Counted from the stretch's first letter, positions 51,979 to 61,140 are shown. The stretch: 64,000 nucleotides of DNA from Rhodococcus sp. AW25M09 (GCF_000333955.1 NZ_CAPS01000047.1:20604-84603), one strand, 5' to 3'. Made by a program: numbers and translations. The notes: a model not told the origin generated them from the letters alone.

Positions 51979-52762
51979 TTCCAAGAACTTCGAGGGCGTC
52001 AAGACGCCCATCTTCGCCGCTGTCGGTGCAGGCGACGCAGTAGTCCAGGCCGTGGCCGACGTCGTCGCTCAGGTGCGCTCGCGTGCCGAGAGCCGCACCA
52101 GCGAGGTCAACGCCCGCATCGCCGACCTCTCCGATGATGTCACCGAGGGCGTCGAGAGCCTGCGCGAGCGTTTGACGAACCTGCCCGCAGAGCTCCCCGA
52201 CGAGATTGCCGAGCTGCGTGAGCGCTTCACGCCGGAAGAGCTGCGCAAGGTTGCCGAGGCATACCTCAAGGTTGCCTCCGACCTCTACACCTCGCTCGCC
52301 GAGCGCGGCGAAGAGACCGTCGAGCGCATCCGCCGCACGCCCGCCGTCGAAGAGAGCCTGGGGCGCGCCAACTCTGCCGCCAACGACGTTGTCGACCTCA
52401 CCGAGCAGGCGCTCGGAACCGTCGCATCGCAGACCCGCGCGGTCGGCGAGCGCGCCGCTGCACTGGCCGGTATCGCATCGGACAAGGTTCGTGACGGTGC
52501 CGAGGAGATCTCCGAGGCTGCCGACGAGCTCGCCGACGACATCGACGAGGCCGGCGACGAAGCCAAGGACAAGGCTGTCGACGCATCGCAGAAGGTCAGC
52601 GGCGTAGCAGGCAAGGTCGAGGCCAAGACTCGGAGCAACGCCGATTCGCCGATCAAGAAGACCGCACCGGCACCGGCCAAGAAGACCGCACCGGCACCGG
52701 CAGCGAAGAAGGCCGCACCGGCTCCGGCCAAGAAGGCTCCGGCGAAGAAGACCACTCGCTAA
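51971..52762 (+). CDS. hbhA: HbhA-like heparin-binding/histone-like protein
   Basis: This 263-aa cytoplasm-to-surface protein is mostly helical (residues about 20-200, AELPDEIAELRERFTPEELRKVAEAYLKVASDLY matches HbhA) and ends in a Lys/Ala/Pro-rich tail (KKTAPAPAKKTAPAPAAKK) like the mycobacterial heparin-binding haemagglutinin. The tail repeat consists of Lys-Lys and Ala-Pro units. In mycobacteria it mediates adhesion; related proteins in Rhodococcus are linked to lipid droplets (MLDS type). A strong terminator follows. Confidence 0.9.
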   Translation: MSDSKNFEGVKTPIFAAVGAGDAVVQAVADVVAQVRSRAESRTSEVNARIADLSDDVTEGVESLRERLTNLPAELPDEIAELRERFTPEELRKVAEAYLKVASDLYTSLAERGEETVERIRRTPAVEESLGRANSAANDVVDLTEQALGTVASQTRAVGERAAALAGIASDKVRDGAEEISEAADELADDIDEAGDEAKDKAVDASQKVSGVAGKVEAKTRSNADSPIKKTAPAPAKKTAPAPAAKKAAPAPAKKAPAKKTTR

Positions 52763-52773
52763 AGCATTCGTAA

Positions 52774-52813
52774 AGAAACGACCCCTGCGCCGCGCGGTGC
52801 GGGGGTCGTTTCT
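52774..52813 (+). terminator. hbhA terminator hairpin
   Basis: AGAAACGACCCC and GGGGTCGTTTCT pair over 12 bp, extended inward with imperfect GC pairs; the stem starts 12 nt after the stop. Confidence 0.8.
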
Positions 52814-52828
52814 CGTACACTGGCGGAC

Positions 52829-53119
52829 GTGATTGCGAGCAGCTTCTCCCAGACGATCTTCCTGATCCTGCAAATCATTTCGATTGCCGGAGCAGCATTT
52901 GCGATCTTCCACGCGTTGCGCCAACGGCAGGATGCGTTTCCCGCAGCCGGGAAACTGACCAAGCCCGCCTGGTTGGGCATTCTTGCGGTGGGGCTGCTGC
53001 TGATGTTGATCGGCCCGATGGTCATCATGTTCTGGATCATCGGCATCGTCGCTATCGCGGTGTACCTCGTCGACGTCCGGCCCAAGATCGATAGCATTCA
53101 ACGCGGACCCCGCTGGTAA
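52829..53119 (+). CDS. DUF2516 small membrane protein
   Basis: This 96-aa protein has two or three hydrophobic segments (FLILQIISIAGAAFAIFHAL and WLGILAVGLLLMLIGPMVIMFWIIGIVAIAVYLVDVRPKI, the latter characteristic of DUF2516). GTG 52829. Function unknown; position matches Rv0476. Confidence 0.85.
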   Translation: MIASSFSQTIFLILQIISIAGAAFAIFHALRQRQDAFPAAGKLTKPAWLGILAVGLLLMLIGPMVIMFWIIGIVAIAVYLVDVRPKIDSIQRGPRW

Positions 53120-53200
53120 AGAGTCGCGACAACGCCCGTCAGGTCGTGGGCGTACCGTCTACCGCACCCGCCAGGGGGTCGAGGTAGAGGGGAATTTTCA

Positions 53201-54226
53201 GTGGTTTCACGCAAGTTCATGGAACGAGCGCTGCTCGGAGTCGGAGGACTCGCTGCCGCAGCAGGGGTGGGAGCCTTCGCCGTTCGGCGGCGTCGCCTGC
53301 ATTCGTTCACCAAAACGACCGACGTACAGCGCGACGAGTTGCTCCAGCAGCCTACTTTCGAGCCGCACATCACCGAGGTCGTCACCGATGACGGTGCCCA
53401 CCTACACGTACGTAGCTACGGCGACGCCGATGCCGAACCGATCGTTTTCAGCCATGGCTGGACCTGCTCGGCCGACTACTGGTTTCCACAGATCAATGCC
53501 CTTGCCGGACGCTACCGCGTCATCGCCTACGACCAGCGCGGTCACGGCCGCAGCGACGTAGGAACGCGACCGCTGAGCCCGGACGTGCTGGCCGACGACC
53601 TCGCCGCCGTACTCTCCGCAACGGTCACCGAAGACAGCAAAGCCGTGCTGGTCGGTCACAGTATGGGCGGCATGTCGATCATGGCGTGGGCCGGAAACTA
53701 CCCCGAACAGGTCGACCGCCTCGTCAGTGCCGTCCTGCTCGCCAGCACCGCAACCGACTCGCTCGTGCGGGAAACCACCGTCATCCCGCTGCCGCAGCGC
53801 TTCCCCCGTGTTCCAGCGCCGGTGGGACGCGCCGTGTTGAGCTCGGCGCTGCCTTTGCGGACGTCACCTGTCACGCGCCAGGCCATCAAATACATCTCGA
53901 TGGCCCCCGGAGCCACGGCCGCCGAAGTGGCCTTCTGCGAGAAGATCGTGCTCGAATGCGCCCCGCGTACCCGCGGTATCTGGGGCGCGGCCCTCAGCGA
54001 CCTCGACATCCGTGAGGCACTGGAGAACATGTCGGTTCCCACCAGCGTTCTCGTCGGATCGGCGGATCGGCTGACCCCGCCGGTGCACGCCCGCAAACTC
54101 GCCCGCGCCCTCGACGATCACGATCACCTGAGCCGACTGATCGTGATCCCCGGCATCGGACACATGAGCTCGGTCGAAGCAATCGACGAATTCAACACCG
54201 AAGTGGTGCGGCTGCGCAATCTCTAG
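53201..54226 (+). CDS. alpha/beta hydrolase
   Basis: This 341-aa protein has an N-terminal membrane or signal segment (residues about 8-28), the oxyanion segment FSHGWTCSADYW, the nucleophile elbow GHSMGGMS, an Asp (GSADRLTPP) and His (PGIGHMSS). It resembles epoxide-hydrolase or lipase-like actinobacterial members. GTG 53201 starts it after a GGGGAAT site. Confidence 0.87.
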   Translation: MVSRKFMERALLGVGGLAAAAGVGAFAVRRRRLHSFTKTTDVQRDELLQQPTFEPHITEVVTDDGAHLHVRSYGDADAEPIVFSHGWTCSADYWFPQINALAGRYRVIAYDQRGHGRSDVGTRPLSPDVLADDLAAVLSATVTEDSKAVLVGHSMGGMSIMAWAGNYPEQVDRLVSAVLLASTATDSLVRETTVIPLPQRFPRVPAPVGRAVLSSALPLRTSPVTRQAIKYISMAPGATAAEVAFCEKIVLECAPRTRGIWGAALSDLDIREALENMSVPTSVLVGSADRLTPPVHARKLARALDDHDHLSRLIVIPGIGHMSSVEAIDEFNTEVVRLRNL

Positions 54227-54232
54227 GGGGCG

Positions 54233-55117
54233 CTAGCTGAACACCACGGTCTTGCGGCCGTGCACCAGAACACGATCTTCGAGGTGCCACCGCAGGCCAC
54301 GGGAAAGCACCAGCTTCTCGATGTCACGGCCCTGGCGTACCATGTCGGTGACCTCGTCGGAATGGTCGACGCGGATGACGTCCTGCTCGATGATCGGACC
54401 GGCGTCGAGCTCGGCCGTCACGTAATGGCACGTCGCGCCGATCAGTTTGACGCCACGGGCGAAAGCCTGGTGATACGGACGAGCACCGACGAACGACGGC
54501 AGGAAGCTGTGGTGAATGTTGATCGCCCGGCCCGCCCAGTGCGCGCACAGCGACTCCGGGAGTACCTGCATGAAGCGCGCCAGCACGACCGCGTGTGGGT
54601 CGTAGGAATCGACGAGGGAGCGCACCTCTTCGAACGCAGGCCCCCGCTCGGCGGGATCCTTCGCGAATTCGACGTGATGGAACGGCGTGCCGTGCGCGGC
54701 GGCGATCGGCTCGAGCGACTTGTGGTTGCCGATCACCGCAGAGATCTGTGCAGGCAGCTCGCCGCCCGCTGCCCGCCCGAGAAGATCGTGCAGGCAGTGC
54801 GCTTCCTTGCTGACGAGTAGTACGACGCGCTTGGGCTCACCCGAATCATGCAGTGTCCATTCGGTTTCCGGGCCGAGCTCGGCGGCGACCGCCGCGAAAC
54901 GCGCGCGCAGATCCTCGACGCTCATGTCCACCGACGACGCCCGCACGGCCTGCCGGGTGAAGAACCATCCGGTGTCCGGATCGGCGTGATACGCGGCCTC
55001 GACTATCCAGCCGCCGACATCGGCGAGGAAAGTCGAGATGCGGGCGACGATGCCCGTCTTGTCGGGGCAACCGAGGGACAGAACATAGCGGCGGTCCTCG
55101 GAGACGGAAGAACTCAT
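54233..55117 (-). CDS. purU: formyltetrahydrofolate deformylase
   Basis: This 294-aa enzyme hydrolyses 10-formyl-THF to formate and THF, balancing the one-carbon pool. It has an N-terminal ACT domain (RRYVLSLGCPDKTGIVARISTFL) and a C-terminal formyltransferase-like domain with NIHHSFLPSFVGARPYHQA. ATG 55117 gives the usual start; the longer frame from 55168 adds unlike residues. It is convergent with the hydrolase gene. Confidence 0.93.
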   Translation of the reverse strand: MSSSVSEDRRYVLSLGCPDKTGIVARISTFLADVGGWIVEAAYHADPDTGWFFTRQAVRASSVDMSVEDLRARFAAVAAELGPETEWTLHDSGEPKRVVLLVSKEAHCLHDLLGRAAGGELPAQISAVIGNHKSLEPIAAAHGTPFHHVEFAKDPAERGPAFEEVRSLVDSYDPHAVVLARFMQVLPESLCAHWAGRAINIHHSFLPSFVGARPYHQAFARGVKLIGATCHYVTAELDAGPIIEQDVIRVDHSDEVTDMVRQGRDIEKLVLSRGLRWHLEDRVLVHGRKTVVFS

Positions 55118-55130
55118 GAGGACGATTGTC

Positions 55131-55973
55131 TCAGGGCGCACGGACCCCGGTTGCCACCAGTGTCCCAAGATCGATCGAGTCGATACCGCGCTCGGTCAGC
55201 AGCGCCGACAGTTCGGCACGAATGTCTGCTCGGGTCGCGTCGTCGAACGGTGTCAGCGCCCCGCGCATGGCGCTGCCCAGCACGAGATTCCACACGAACG
55301 TCTCCGTCGCCGGCGCATGGTTGGCGAGCTCGACGACCCGCACATCGATTGCCCCTGCTCCGCGCAGCCATGCGCCGAGTAGGTCCACCGTCTCCATCCT
55401 CCGAATCGGATGCTTGTCGTACCCGTCCTGTGCGAGTGGGCCGGAATGCTCGCTCGGCGGTGAATGTGCGGCGATGACCTCGAAGTACGTGCGCGAGAAC
55501 GCCTCGATCGCGCCCTTGCGCCACACCGTCACCCCGACGCGGCCGCCCGGACGAACCAGCGATACCAGCCGAGCGAAATTGCCCTCGGGATCGGGCAGGA
55601 AGAAGATGCCGTACGAACAGGCCAGAGCGTCGTATCCGGCGTCGGGAATCGTCGACGGCGTCTCCCACTGGGTGGCGTCGGCGAGAACGAAGTCGATGTT
55701 GCGCAGGGCGCGATCGGTGGCCTTCGCCCGGCCGACCTCCAACAGGTCGTCGGCTAGGTCGATGGCATGCACGATGCCGTCGGGTCCGACGGCGGCCGCC
55801 GCCGGAATTGCCGACGCTCCGGTGCCGCAGCACACGTCGAGAACCGCGTCGCCCGATGCGAACTCGAGTGCGTAGGCGAGCGACTGCCCGGCCGGTCCCC
55901 AGACCTGCGTCGTCAACGTGTCGAATTCCCTGCTGGTGGCGTTGAAGGTGGCGGCGAGCGATGCTGCGGTCAT
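55131..55973 (-). CDS. class I SAM-dependent methyltransferase
   Basis: This 280-aa methyltransferase has motif I VLDVCCGTGASAIPAAAAVG (SAM-binding), an acidic motif II region and a UbiE/Methyltransf_11-like LVRPGGRVGVTVW. Start is ATG 55973, upstream of purU with a 13-nt gap. Substrate unknown. Confidence 0.85.
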   Translation of the reverse strand: MTAASLAATFNATSREFDTLTTQVWGPAGQSLAYALEFASGDAVLDVCCGTGASAIPAAAAVGPDGIVHAIDLADDLLEVGRAKATDRALRNIDFVLADATQWETPSTIPDAGYDALACSYGIFFLPDPEGNFARLVSLVRPGGRVGVTVWRKGAIEAFSRTYFEVIAAHSPPSEHSGPLAQDGYDKHPIRRMETVDLLGAWLRGAGAIDVRVVELANHAPATETFVWNLVLGSAMRGALTPFDDATRADIRAELSALLTERGIDSIDLGTLVATGVRAP

Positions 55974-56032
55974 GAACGAAAATCGTAGACCGACAGGGCT
56001 GCGACATGCCGGGTTGTGAAAAGCTGGGCTGC

Positions 56033-56704
56033 ATGACACTCACCCGCGCTGCCCTCGCCGGAATGGTCGACCACACGCTGCTCAAGCCCGAGGCCACCGC
56101 GGCCGATGTGGCCGCCCTCATCGAGGAGGGTCGCGAGCTCGGAGTGCTCGCCGTGTGTGTATCTCCGTCGATGTTGCCGATTCGCGCCGAGGGGATGCGG
56201 ACCGCCGTCGTCGCCGGATTCCCGTCGGGCAAGCACCACTCGTTGATCAAGGGATCCGAGGCGCGCCTGGCGGTGCAGCAAGGCGCCGACGAGGTCGACA
56301 TGGTGATCGACGTCGGTGCCGCCATCGCCGGCGACTACAACGCCGTTCTGGCCGACATCGTGACCGTCCGAGAAGGCATCGGCAATGCCGTGCTCAAGGT
56401 GATCATCGAATCGGCAGCGCTGTCCGACGAGGCGATCGTCGAGGTGTGCCGCGCTGCGGAAACTGCGGGCGCGAACTTCGTCAAGACGTCCACCGGCTTC
56501 CACCCGGCCGGCGGCGCGAGCGTCGAGGCCGTGCGATTGATGGCGGAGACCGTCGGCGGGCGACTGGGCGTCAAGGCCAGCGGCGGCATCCGTACGACCG
56601 ACGCCGCCCTGGCCATGATCGACGCGGGCGCAACGCGATTGGGTCTCTCGGGTACCCGCGCGGTGCTCGACGGTTTGGCTCCGCAGGTGAGTGGAACTTC
56701 GTAG
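56033..56704 (+). CDS. deoC: deoxyribose-phosphate aldolase
   Basis: This 223-aa enzyme cleaves 2-deoxyribose-5-phosphate to glyceraldehyde-3-phosphate and acetaldehyde. The Schiff-base lysine is Lys151 in KTSTGF; the proton-relay lysine is in GVKASGG and Asp in [11 protein letters not shown]. The last seven residues (PQVSGTS) and the TAG stop come from the left arm of a palindromic repeat. Divergent from the methyltransferase gene. Confidence 0.95.
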   Translation: MTLTRAALAGMVDHTLLKPEATAADVAALIEEGRELGVLAVCVSPSMLPIRAEGMRTAVVAGFPSGKHHSLIKGSEARLAVQQGADEVDMVIDVGAAIAGDYNAVLADIVTVREGIGNAVLKVIIESAALSDEAIVEVCRAAETAGANFVKTSTGFHPAGGASVEAVRLMAETVGGRLGVKASGGIRTTDAALAMIDAGATRLGLSGTRAVLDGLAPQVSGTS

Positions 56705-56729
56705 CCTGCTACGAAGTTCCACTCACCTG
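56684..56729. repeat. 46-nt palindromic element overlapping the deoC stop
   Basis: A perfect 21-bp stem (56684-56704 with 56709-56729) around a CCTG loop. Its arm contains GTGAGTGGAACTTCGTAG, nearly identical to the element at 24005-24050 and the partial one at 63978-64000. It lies between convergent deoC and the DUF2993 gene and probably terminates both. Confidence 0.95.
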
Positions 56730-56737
56730 GGGAAGGC

Positions 56738-57484
56738 TTATGCGACCAGCGAGCACCCCTCGGGGGTCTGCTGATTCTGGTTCTGCTGAGCCGGCGGAAT
56801 CGTGTACCGGCCGCCTTCGAGAGCGAGCTCGATACCGGAATCGGTGACGTTCAGCGAGGTCGGAGTCATGTCCAACGGGTAGGCCTGCAGGCTGTCGGTC
56901 AGCACGCCGACGACGGAGTCGACCAGATCGGTGGGGATCCCGAGACCCAGTATCGATGCATCGACGGTCTGGAAGTCGACCCTGCCGTCGGCCACCTGTG
57001 GCTTGACGGTCAGGTTCGCGAGAGCGCCGACGGCGAAGTCGAGGGTGCCCGCCGAGGCGTCCGAGGTGACGCCGGAGACGATCGCGCCGATTCCCTGGCT
57101 CTGCAGGGTGCGGGTGATGCCGTCGGTGGACCACGCGATGTCGGCATTCGAGCTGCCGATGGTGCCGCCGGAGTCGGCGGTCCGTGTCAGATTCACGTCT
57201 TTCACCTCGGCGTGGACGACCATGCCCTCGGCGGGGCCGAAGCGTGCGTCATCGCTGTCCACGGTCACCGACGAGACCTTCTTGTCCACCAGGGAGAGCA
57301 GTACCGGCTTGAAACCGAGACCGACGTCGACCTGACTTCCGAGTTCGGACTCGAGCTGGCCGGCCAGGCACGACTTGATCTGTTGACGCACGTAGAGTTC
57401 GCCGCCGATGACGGCGATGAGGAGGACGACAACGACGGAGACTGCGATCAGCGGGACTGTGCTGCGCCTGGCTGGGGATGTCAT
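56738..57484 (-). CDS. DUF2993 (LmeA-like) membrane-anchored protein
   Basis: This 248-aa protein has one N-terminal membrane helix (residues about 10-32, STVPLIAVSVVVVLLIAVIGG) and a DUF2993 extracytoplasmic domain. DUF2993 includes LmeA, a mycobacterial phospholipase involved in mannan elongation; the lipid role here is an inference. ATG 57484 is preferred over the longer frame to 57607. Position matches Rv0479c. Confidence 0.83.
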   Translation of the reverse strand: MTSPARRSTVPLIAVSVVVVLLIAVIGGELYVRQQIKSCLAGQLESELGSQVDVGLGFKPVLLSLVDKKVSSVTVDSDDARFGPAEGMVVHAEVKDVNLTRTADSGGTIGSSNADIAWSTDGITRTLQSQGIGAIVSGVTSDASAGTLDFAVGALANLTVKPQVADGRVDFQTVDASILGLGIPTDLVDSVVGVLTDSLQAYPLDMTPTSLNVTDSGIELALEGGRYTIPPAQQNQNQQTPEGCSLVA

Positions 57485-57594
57485 TCCGAGCAGTCTTCCC
57501 GATGATTCTGAGCAAGCTCTGTGAAACTCGCCGAACTTGTGTCGCCGGTACCGAACTTTGTGATGTGTAACACAATTTGACGTACGCTGGCGAC

Positions 57595-58182
57595 ATGGGT
57601 ACGACAAGACCGAGTGTGCAAGAGCTGCACTCGCTCGCCACTCGCCAGGACGGCTACTTCACCGCTGAGCAGGCCGGCGAGCTCGGCTTCGATTCGGCAA
57701 TGGTGCGGGTCAACTTGGCTACGGATACGTGGACTCGCGTCGAGCGCAACCTGTTCCGGCTCGGCCAGTGGCCGCACAGCGAGCTCGAGGTGTTCGCGAT
57801 GTGGTGCGCCTGGTTCGGCGGCGAGGCAGTGATCTCGCACCAGAGCGCCGCCGAGTTGCACGGATTCGGGCACTTGCACCCGCAATTCGTGCATGTGTGT
57901 GCGTTCGGAGACTTACGCCTGACCGATACCCGTCTCGCCGTTCATCGCCTGCGACTCGAACCTCGAGACGTCGAATCGGCAGGAACGTTCAACATCACCA
58001 CCCCCGTGCGGACGGTGCTCGATCTCGCCGCCGGCGGCATCTCGCAGATCACGCTCGACGAGGTGGTGTGCGACGCCGTCGCGATCGGTCGCGTCGACCC
58101 GAACGCACTGTATTCCGAGGCTGCCGGCAGCACCGACCGCGTGGCCGAACGCGTCGAACTGGCGCTGTCGGCCTGCACCTAG
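57595..58182 (+). CDS. AbiEi-type antitoxin-domain protein, no toxin partner
   Basis: This 195-aa protein begins with an AbiEi-like HTH (LATRQDGYFTAEQAGELGFDSAMVRVNLATDTWTRVERNLFRLG) and continues with the AbiEi body (GGEAVISHQSAAELHGFG ... VRTVLDLAAGG). In type IV systems AbiEi represses AbiEii, a nucleotidyltransferase toxin, but no AbiEii gene lies next to it. ATG 57595 has no obvious ribosome-binding site and may be leaderless. It is likely a stand-alone regulator. Confidence 0.82.
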   Translation: MGTTRPSVQELHSLATRQDGYFTAEQAGELGFDSAMVRVNLATDTWTRVERNLFRLGQWPHSELEVFAMWCAWFGGEAVISHQSAAELHGFGHLHPQFVHVCAFGDLRLTDTRLAVHRLRLEPRDVESAGTFNITTPVRTVLDLAAGGISQITLDEVVCDAVAIGRVDPNALYSEAAGSTDRVAERVELALSACT

Positions 58183-58190
58183 TCTCGATT

Positions 58191-58922
58191 TCAGCCGTGG
58201 TCGGAGCGAGGAGCAACCGTCGACCAGGGCACCGTGAGCACGTTGTCTCGCATCCGCCTGCGGGGGAGTGTGACCGGAAGGCCCTGCTCGGCAAGTATTT
58301 TCAGCGCCGCGCGCCAGCGTAGTCGGGGGCCGAAGGGGGCCAACGGCGCCGCAACCGACCACGCGCGATCGGCGCGCTGCAGCAGATCGTGCACGAGCTC
58401 GCCCTCGATGTTGCGGTGTATCAACACCTTCGGCAGCCGCTCAGCGATGTCGGACGGCTTGTCGACACCGAACGGATCCCAGGCCAGAGTCAGAGACCGT
58501 GGCCCGTCGGCGTCGAGCAGAACCCAGGCGCAGCGTCGACCCAGCTCGTCGCAGGTACCGTCCACCAGCAGGCCGCCGGGTGCCAGACGTGACTGTATTC
58601 GTTGCCACGCAGCAGGAACTGCGTCCTCGGGATATTGCCGCAATACGTTGAACGCCCGCACCAGGTCGGGGCGAAGTCCGGCCAACTCGAAGCCGCCGCG
58701 GGCGAACTCCACGCCGTCACTACCCGGGACGACGCGGGCGGGATCGATCTCGAGGCCCGTCACGCGAATATCGGGCCTGATCGTGCGCAATCTGCCCGCG
58801 AGCTCGAGGGTGGTGTTCGGCATCGCTCCGTACCCGAGGTCCACCACCAGCGGATCGGGTGATTCGAGCAGGACGCGTCGAACATCGGCATCGTGCATCA
58901 GCCACCGGTCGCTGCGGCGCAA
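58191..58922 (-). CDS. class I SAM-dependent methyltransferase-like protein
   Basis: This protein of about 243 aa has PLVVDLGYGAMPNTTLELAGRL as motif I (GYGAMPN, a variant of the usual GxGxG) and a LAPGGLLVDGTCDELGRRCAWVLL region. TTG 58922 is the first standard start, but the frame continues upstream through RGTTGINRLR, which looks protein-like yet contains no ATG or GTG. So the start is uncertain. Substrate unknown. Confidence 0.75.
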   Translation of the reverse strand: MRRSDRWLMHDADVRRVLLESPDPLVVDLGYGAMPNTTLELAGRLRTIRPDIRVTGLEIDPARVVPGSDGVEFARGGFELAGLRPDLVRAFNVLRQYPEDAVPAAWQRIQSRLAPGGLLVDGTCDELGRRCAWVLLDADGPRSLTLAWDPFGVDKPSDIAERLPKVLIHRNIEGELVHDLLQRADRAWSVAAPLAPFGPRLRWRAALKILAEQGLPVTLPRRRMRDNVLTVPWSTVAPRSDHG

Positions 58923-58974
58923 CCGATTGATGCCGGTGGTGCCTCGGGTGATGACGCCTTCGGGCTTGTTCAGC

Positions 58975-59478
58975 TCAGGTGTTCTTTTCGAGCCAGTCGG
59001 CGGTCACTTCGCCCTCACCACGCCACAGGTCGATGAGGTTGACGAGCATCAGTTGCTCGAGCTTGCCACCGATGAACGGCAAGAAGACCTTGGCCTCGGA
59101 GGACGTACGCAGCGTCGAACCACCGTTGGTGGGGAAGAGAGAGGTGGTGCCCTTCAGTGAGCCGGGTCCGGCCGGAATCGACGCGTCGTAATGGCCCGCG
59201 GTGACTTCTTCGTAGGCGTCGAAGTGCACGTTGCGGGTGATGACCATGTCCTTCTTCATCACCGTCTGCGCGATGTCGGGCAGTTCGGTGCGCGGGATGA
59301 CGTGGTGCATCACGATGTCGATTCCGGCGTCGGACACCTCGAAGCTCTTCAGCTCGTTCTCCGAGTACTTGCGCATCTCCTCGATACGCGCGTCCCAGTG
59401 ATCGCGGCTGGACAACGCTGCATAGACCTGCTGCGTCGAGTGGGTGAACCGGGCGGAGTAGTTCATGCGGCGAGCCAT
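58975..59478 (-). CDS. DUF2505 (SRPBCC-like) protein
   Basis: This 167-aa DUF2505 protein has START/SRPBCC-like features: MNYSARFTHSTQQVYAALSSRDHWDARIEEM and LFPTNGGSTLRTSSEAKVFLPFIGGKLEQLM. Function unknown; a lipid-binding role is guessed from the fold. It follows a paralogue by 15 nt, so the two form a tandem duplicate. The mycobacterial neighbour of murB at this place is Rv0481c. Confidence 0.83.
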   Translation of the reverse strand: MARRMNYSARFTHSTQQVYAALSSRDHWDARIEEMRKYSENELKSFEVSDAGIDIVMHHVIPRTELPDIAQTVMKKDMVITRNVHFDAYEEVTAGHYDASIPAGPGSLKGTTSLFPTNGGSTLRTSSEAKVFLPFIGGKLEQLMLVNLIDLWRGEGEVTADWLEKNT

Positions 59479-59493
59479 ACGGGAAGACGATAC

Positions 59494-60000
59494 TTACTGT
59501 GAAGTCTCGGTAATCCAGTTGCCCGTGAAGTCTTGCTCGTTGTCGATCAGTTCGAGCACCTGCTCGCTGATCATCGACTCGATCTTGCCGCCGAAGATCG
59601 GGATCTTGACCTCGGTGATTCCCGAGAGGGAGACGGTCGTCTTCTCCCCGACGCCGTGCAGGCTGGTGGTGCCTTCGATACGTGCGGGTGTGCCCTCGAC
59701 CATCGCCCCGAAGGTGCCCTCGGCGCGGCTGTCGTGCAACGGGCCCCAGCTCTCGGTGCGCTCGATGATCAGATCGCCCTTCTTGAACGCCGTCACAGCG
59801 GAGGGCAGCTCCTCCTCGGGGACCGACTGCGTCATCACCACTCTGATGGTGCCCTCGCCCACCTCCACGCTCTTCAGCGAAGCACCGGGGCCGCCGATCT
59901 GCTCGATGCGGTCCTTCCAGTACTGCTCGGAGGTCAGCGCTGCGTGGACCTTGTCGGCGGAGGCGGGCACAGTCGAGCTGTGCTCAATGGGGCGAGGCAT
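59494..60000 (-). CDS. DUF2505 (SRPBCC-like) protein, paralogue
   Basis: This 168-aa paralogue shares the pattern IEHSSTVPASADKVHAALTSEQYWKDRIEQI and VKIPIFGGKIESMISEQVLELI. Identity with its neighbour is moderate, so the duplication is old. ATG 60000 lies 58 nt from the divergent murB start. Confidence 0.83.
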   Translation of the reverse strand: MPRPIEHSSTVPASADKVHAALTSEQYWKDRIEQIGGPGASLKSVEVGEGTIRVVMTQSVPEEELPSAVTAFKKGDLIIERTESWGPLHDSRAEGTFGAMVEGTPARIEGTTSLHGVGEKTTVSLSGITEVKIPIFGGKIESMISEQVLELIDNEQDFTGNWITETSQ

Positions 60001-60058
60001 CCCCGCAGATTACCGGGTGACCCGCCGCACACGTGCACGACCGGTAGCGTCAGAGTCC

Positions 60059-61079
60059 GTGCCTACTGCAATTTCGGAGCTCACCACAATTCGGGTGGGC
60101 GGCCCGGCCCGCGAATTCGCTGTCGCGACGTCCGGTGACGAGTTGGTGTCGCTGGTCGGTGACGCAGATCGGTCGGGAACGGACGTGTTGATCGTCGGCG
60201 GCGGATCCAACCTGGTCGTCGGCGACGACGGCTTCGACGGCCGGGTGATCAGGGTGACCGGTTCGCGGCTCGAGATCGACGGCGAGATCGTGACGGTCGA
60301 CGCAGGCGTCGAGTGGGATGCCGTCGTACAGGCCACGATCGATGGCGGGGCTGTCCGGCATGGAAGCGCTCGTCCGGCACGTCCCCGGGACCACCGGCGC
60401 GACGCCTATCCAGAACGTAGGGGCCTACGGCGCGTCGACGTCGGAGTTGCTGCACAGTCTCACCGTCTACGACCGGCAGACGCAGGAGACGTCGGTGTGG
60501 ACGCCCGAGCAGTGTGGATTCGGGACGCATCGGTCGTCGGTGTTCAAGCGATCCTCGCGGTACGTGATTCTCGATGTCACCTTCGCGTTGAAGAAGACGA
60601 CCGAATCGCTACCGGTGCGCTACGCGGCGTTGTCCGAACGGCTCGATGTGCAGATCGGCGACGTCGTACCCGTGCCGGACGTCCGTGCGGCCGTGCTGGC
60701 GTTGCGCGGCGAACGGGGGATGGTGCTCGACGCCGGTGATCACGACACGTGGAGCGTCGGATCGTTCTTCCTCAACCCGGTGCTGCCGACGGTGCCCGAG
60801 CAGGCTGCGCATGCGCCCAGCTTCCCCGACCCCGCGGGAACCAAGATCCCGGCCGCGTGGCTGATCCAGAATGCGGGCTTTCCGCGCGGCTACGGCACCG
60901 AATTCGGCCGGGGCGCTGCGGCACTGTCGTCGAAACACGTACTGGCCATCACCAACCGGGGCGGGGCCACGGCGTCGGACATCATGGCGTTGGCGGCACA
61001 CGTTCGCGACGGTGTGCACGAGAAGTTCGGCGTCACGCTGACGCCCGAGTGTGACCTCGTCAACTGCGCATTGGGTTAG
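60059..61079 (+). pseudogene. murB: murB (UDP-N-acetylenolpyruvoylglucosamine reductase), split by +1 frameshift
   Basis: MurB reduces UDP-GlcNAc-enolpyruvate in peptidoglycan synthesis and is essential. From GTG 60059 one frame encodes TTIRVGGPAREF ... VGGGSNLVVGDDGFDG ... AVVQATIDGG. The rest (LSGMEALVRHVPGTTGATPIQNVGAYG, SVGSFFLNPVLP, AAWLIQNAGFPRG, NRGGATASDIMALA) is in another frame. The break is at the GGGG run 60347-60350: removal of one G restores a continuous 339-aa protein of normal length. The cause is either a sequencing or assembly error or a real mutation. All other conserved regions look intact. Confidence 0.9.
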
Positions 61080-61140
61080 GCGCTCACCGAACGGCGCATA
61101 CGATGGAGCTTTGCTCGTCCGGCTCGTAGGAGGTAAATCA

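Noticed and set aside
57577..58182. Type IV toxin-antitoxin operon
   Set aside because: No AbiEii-like gene lies on either side.
59465..60739. One 424-aa plus-strand protein ending in the murB region
   Set aside because: It fuses antisense DUF2505 sequence to the 5' part of murB; the real start is GTG 60059.
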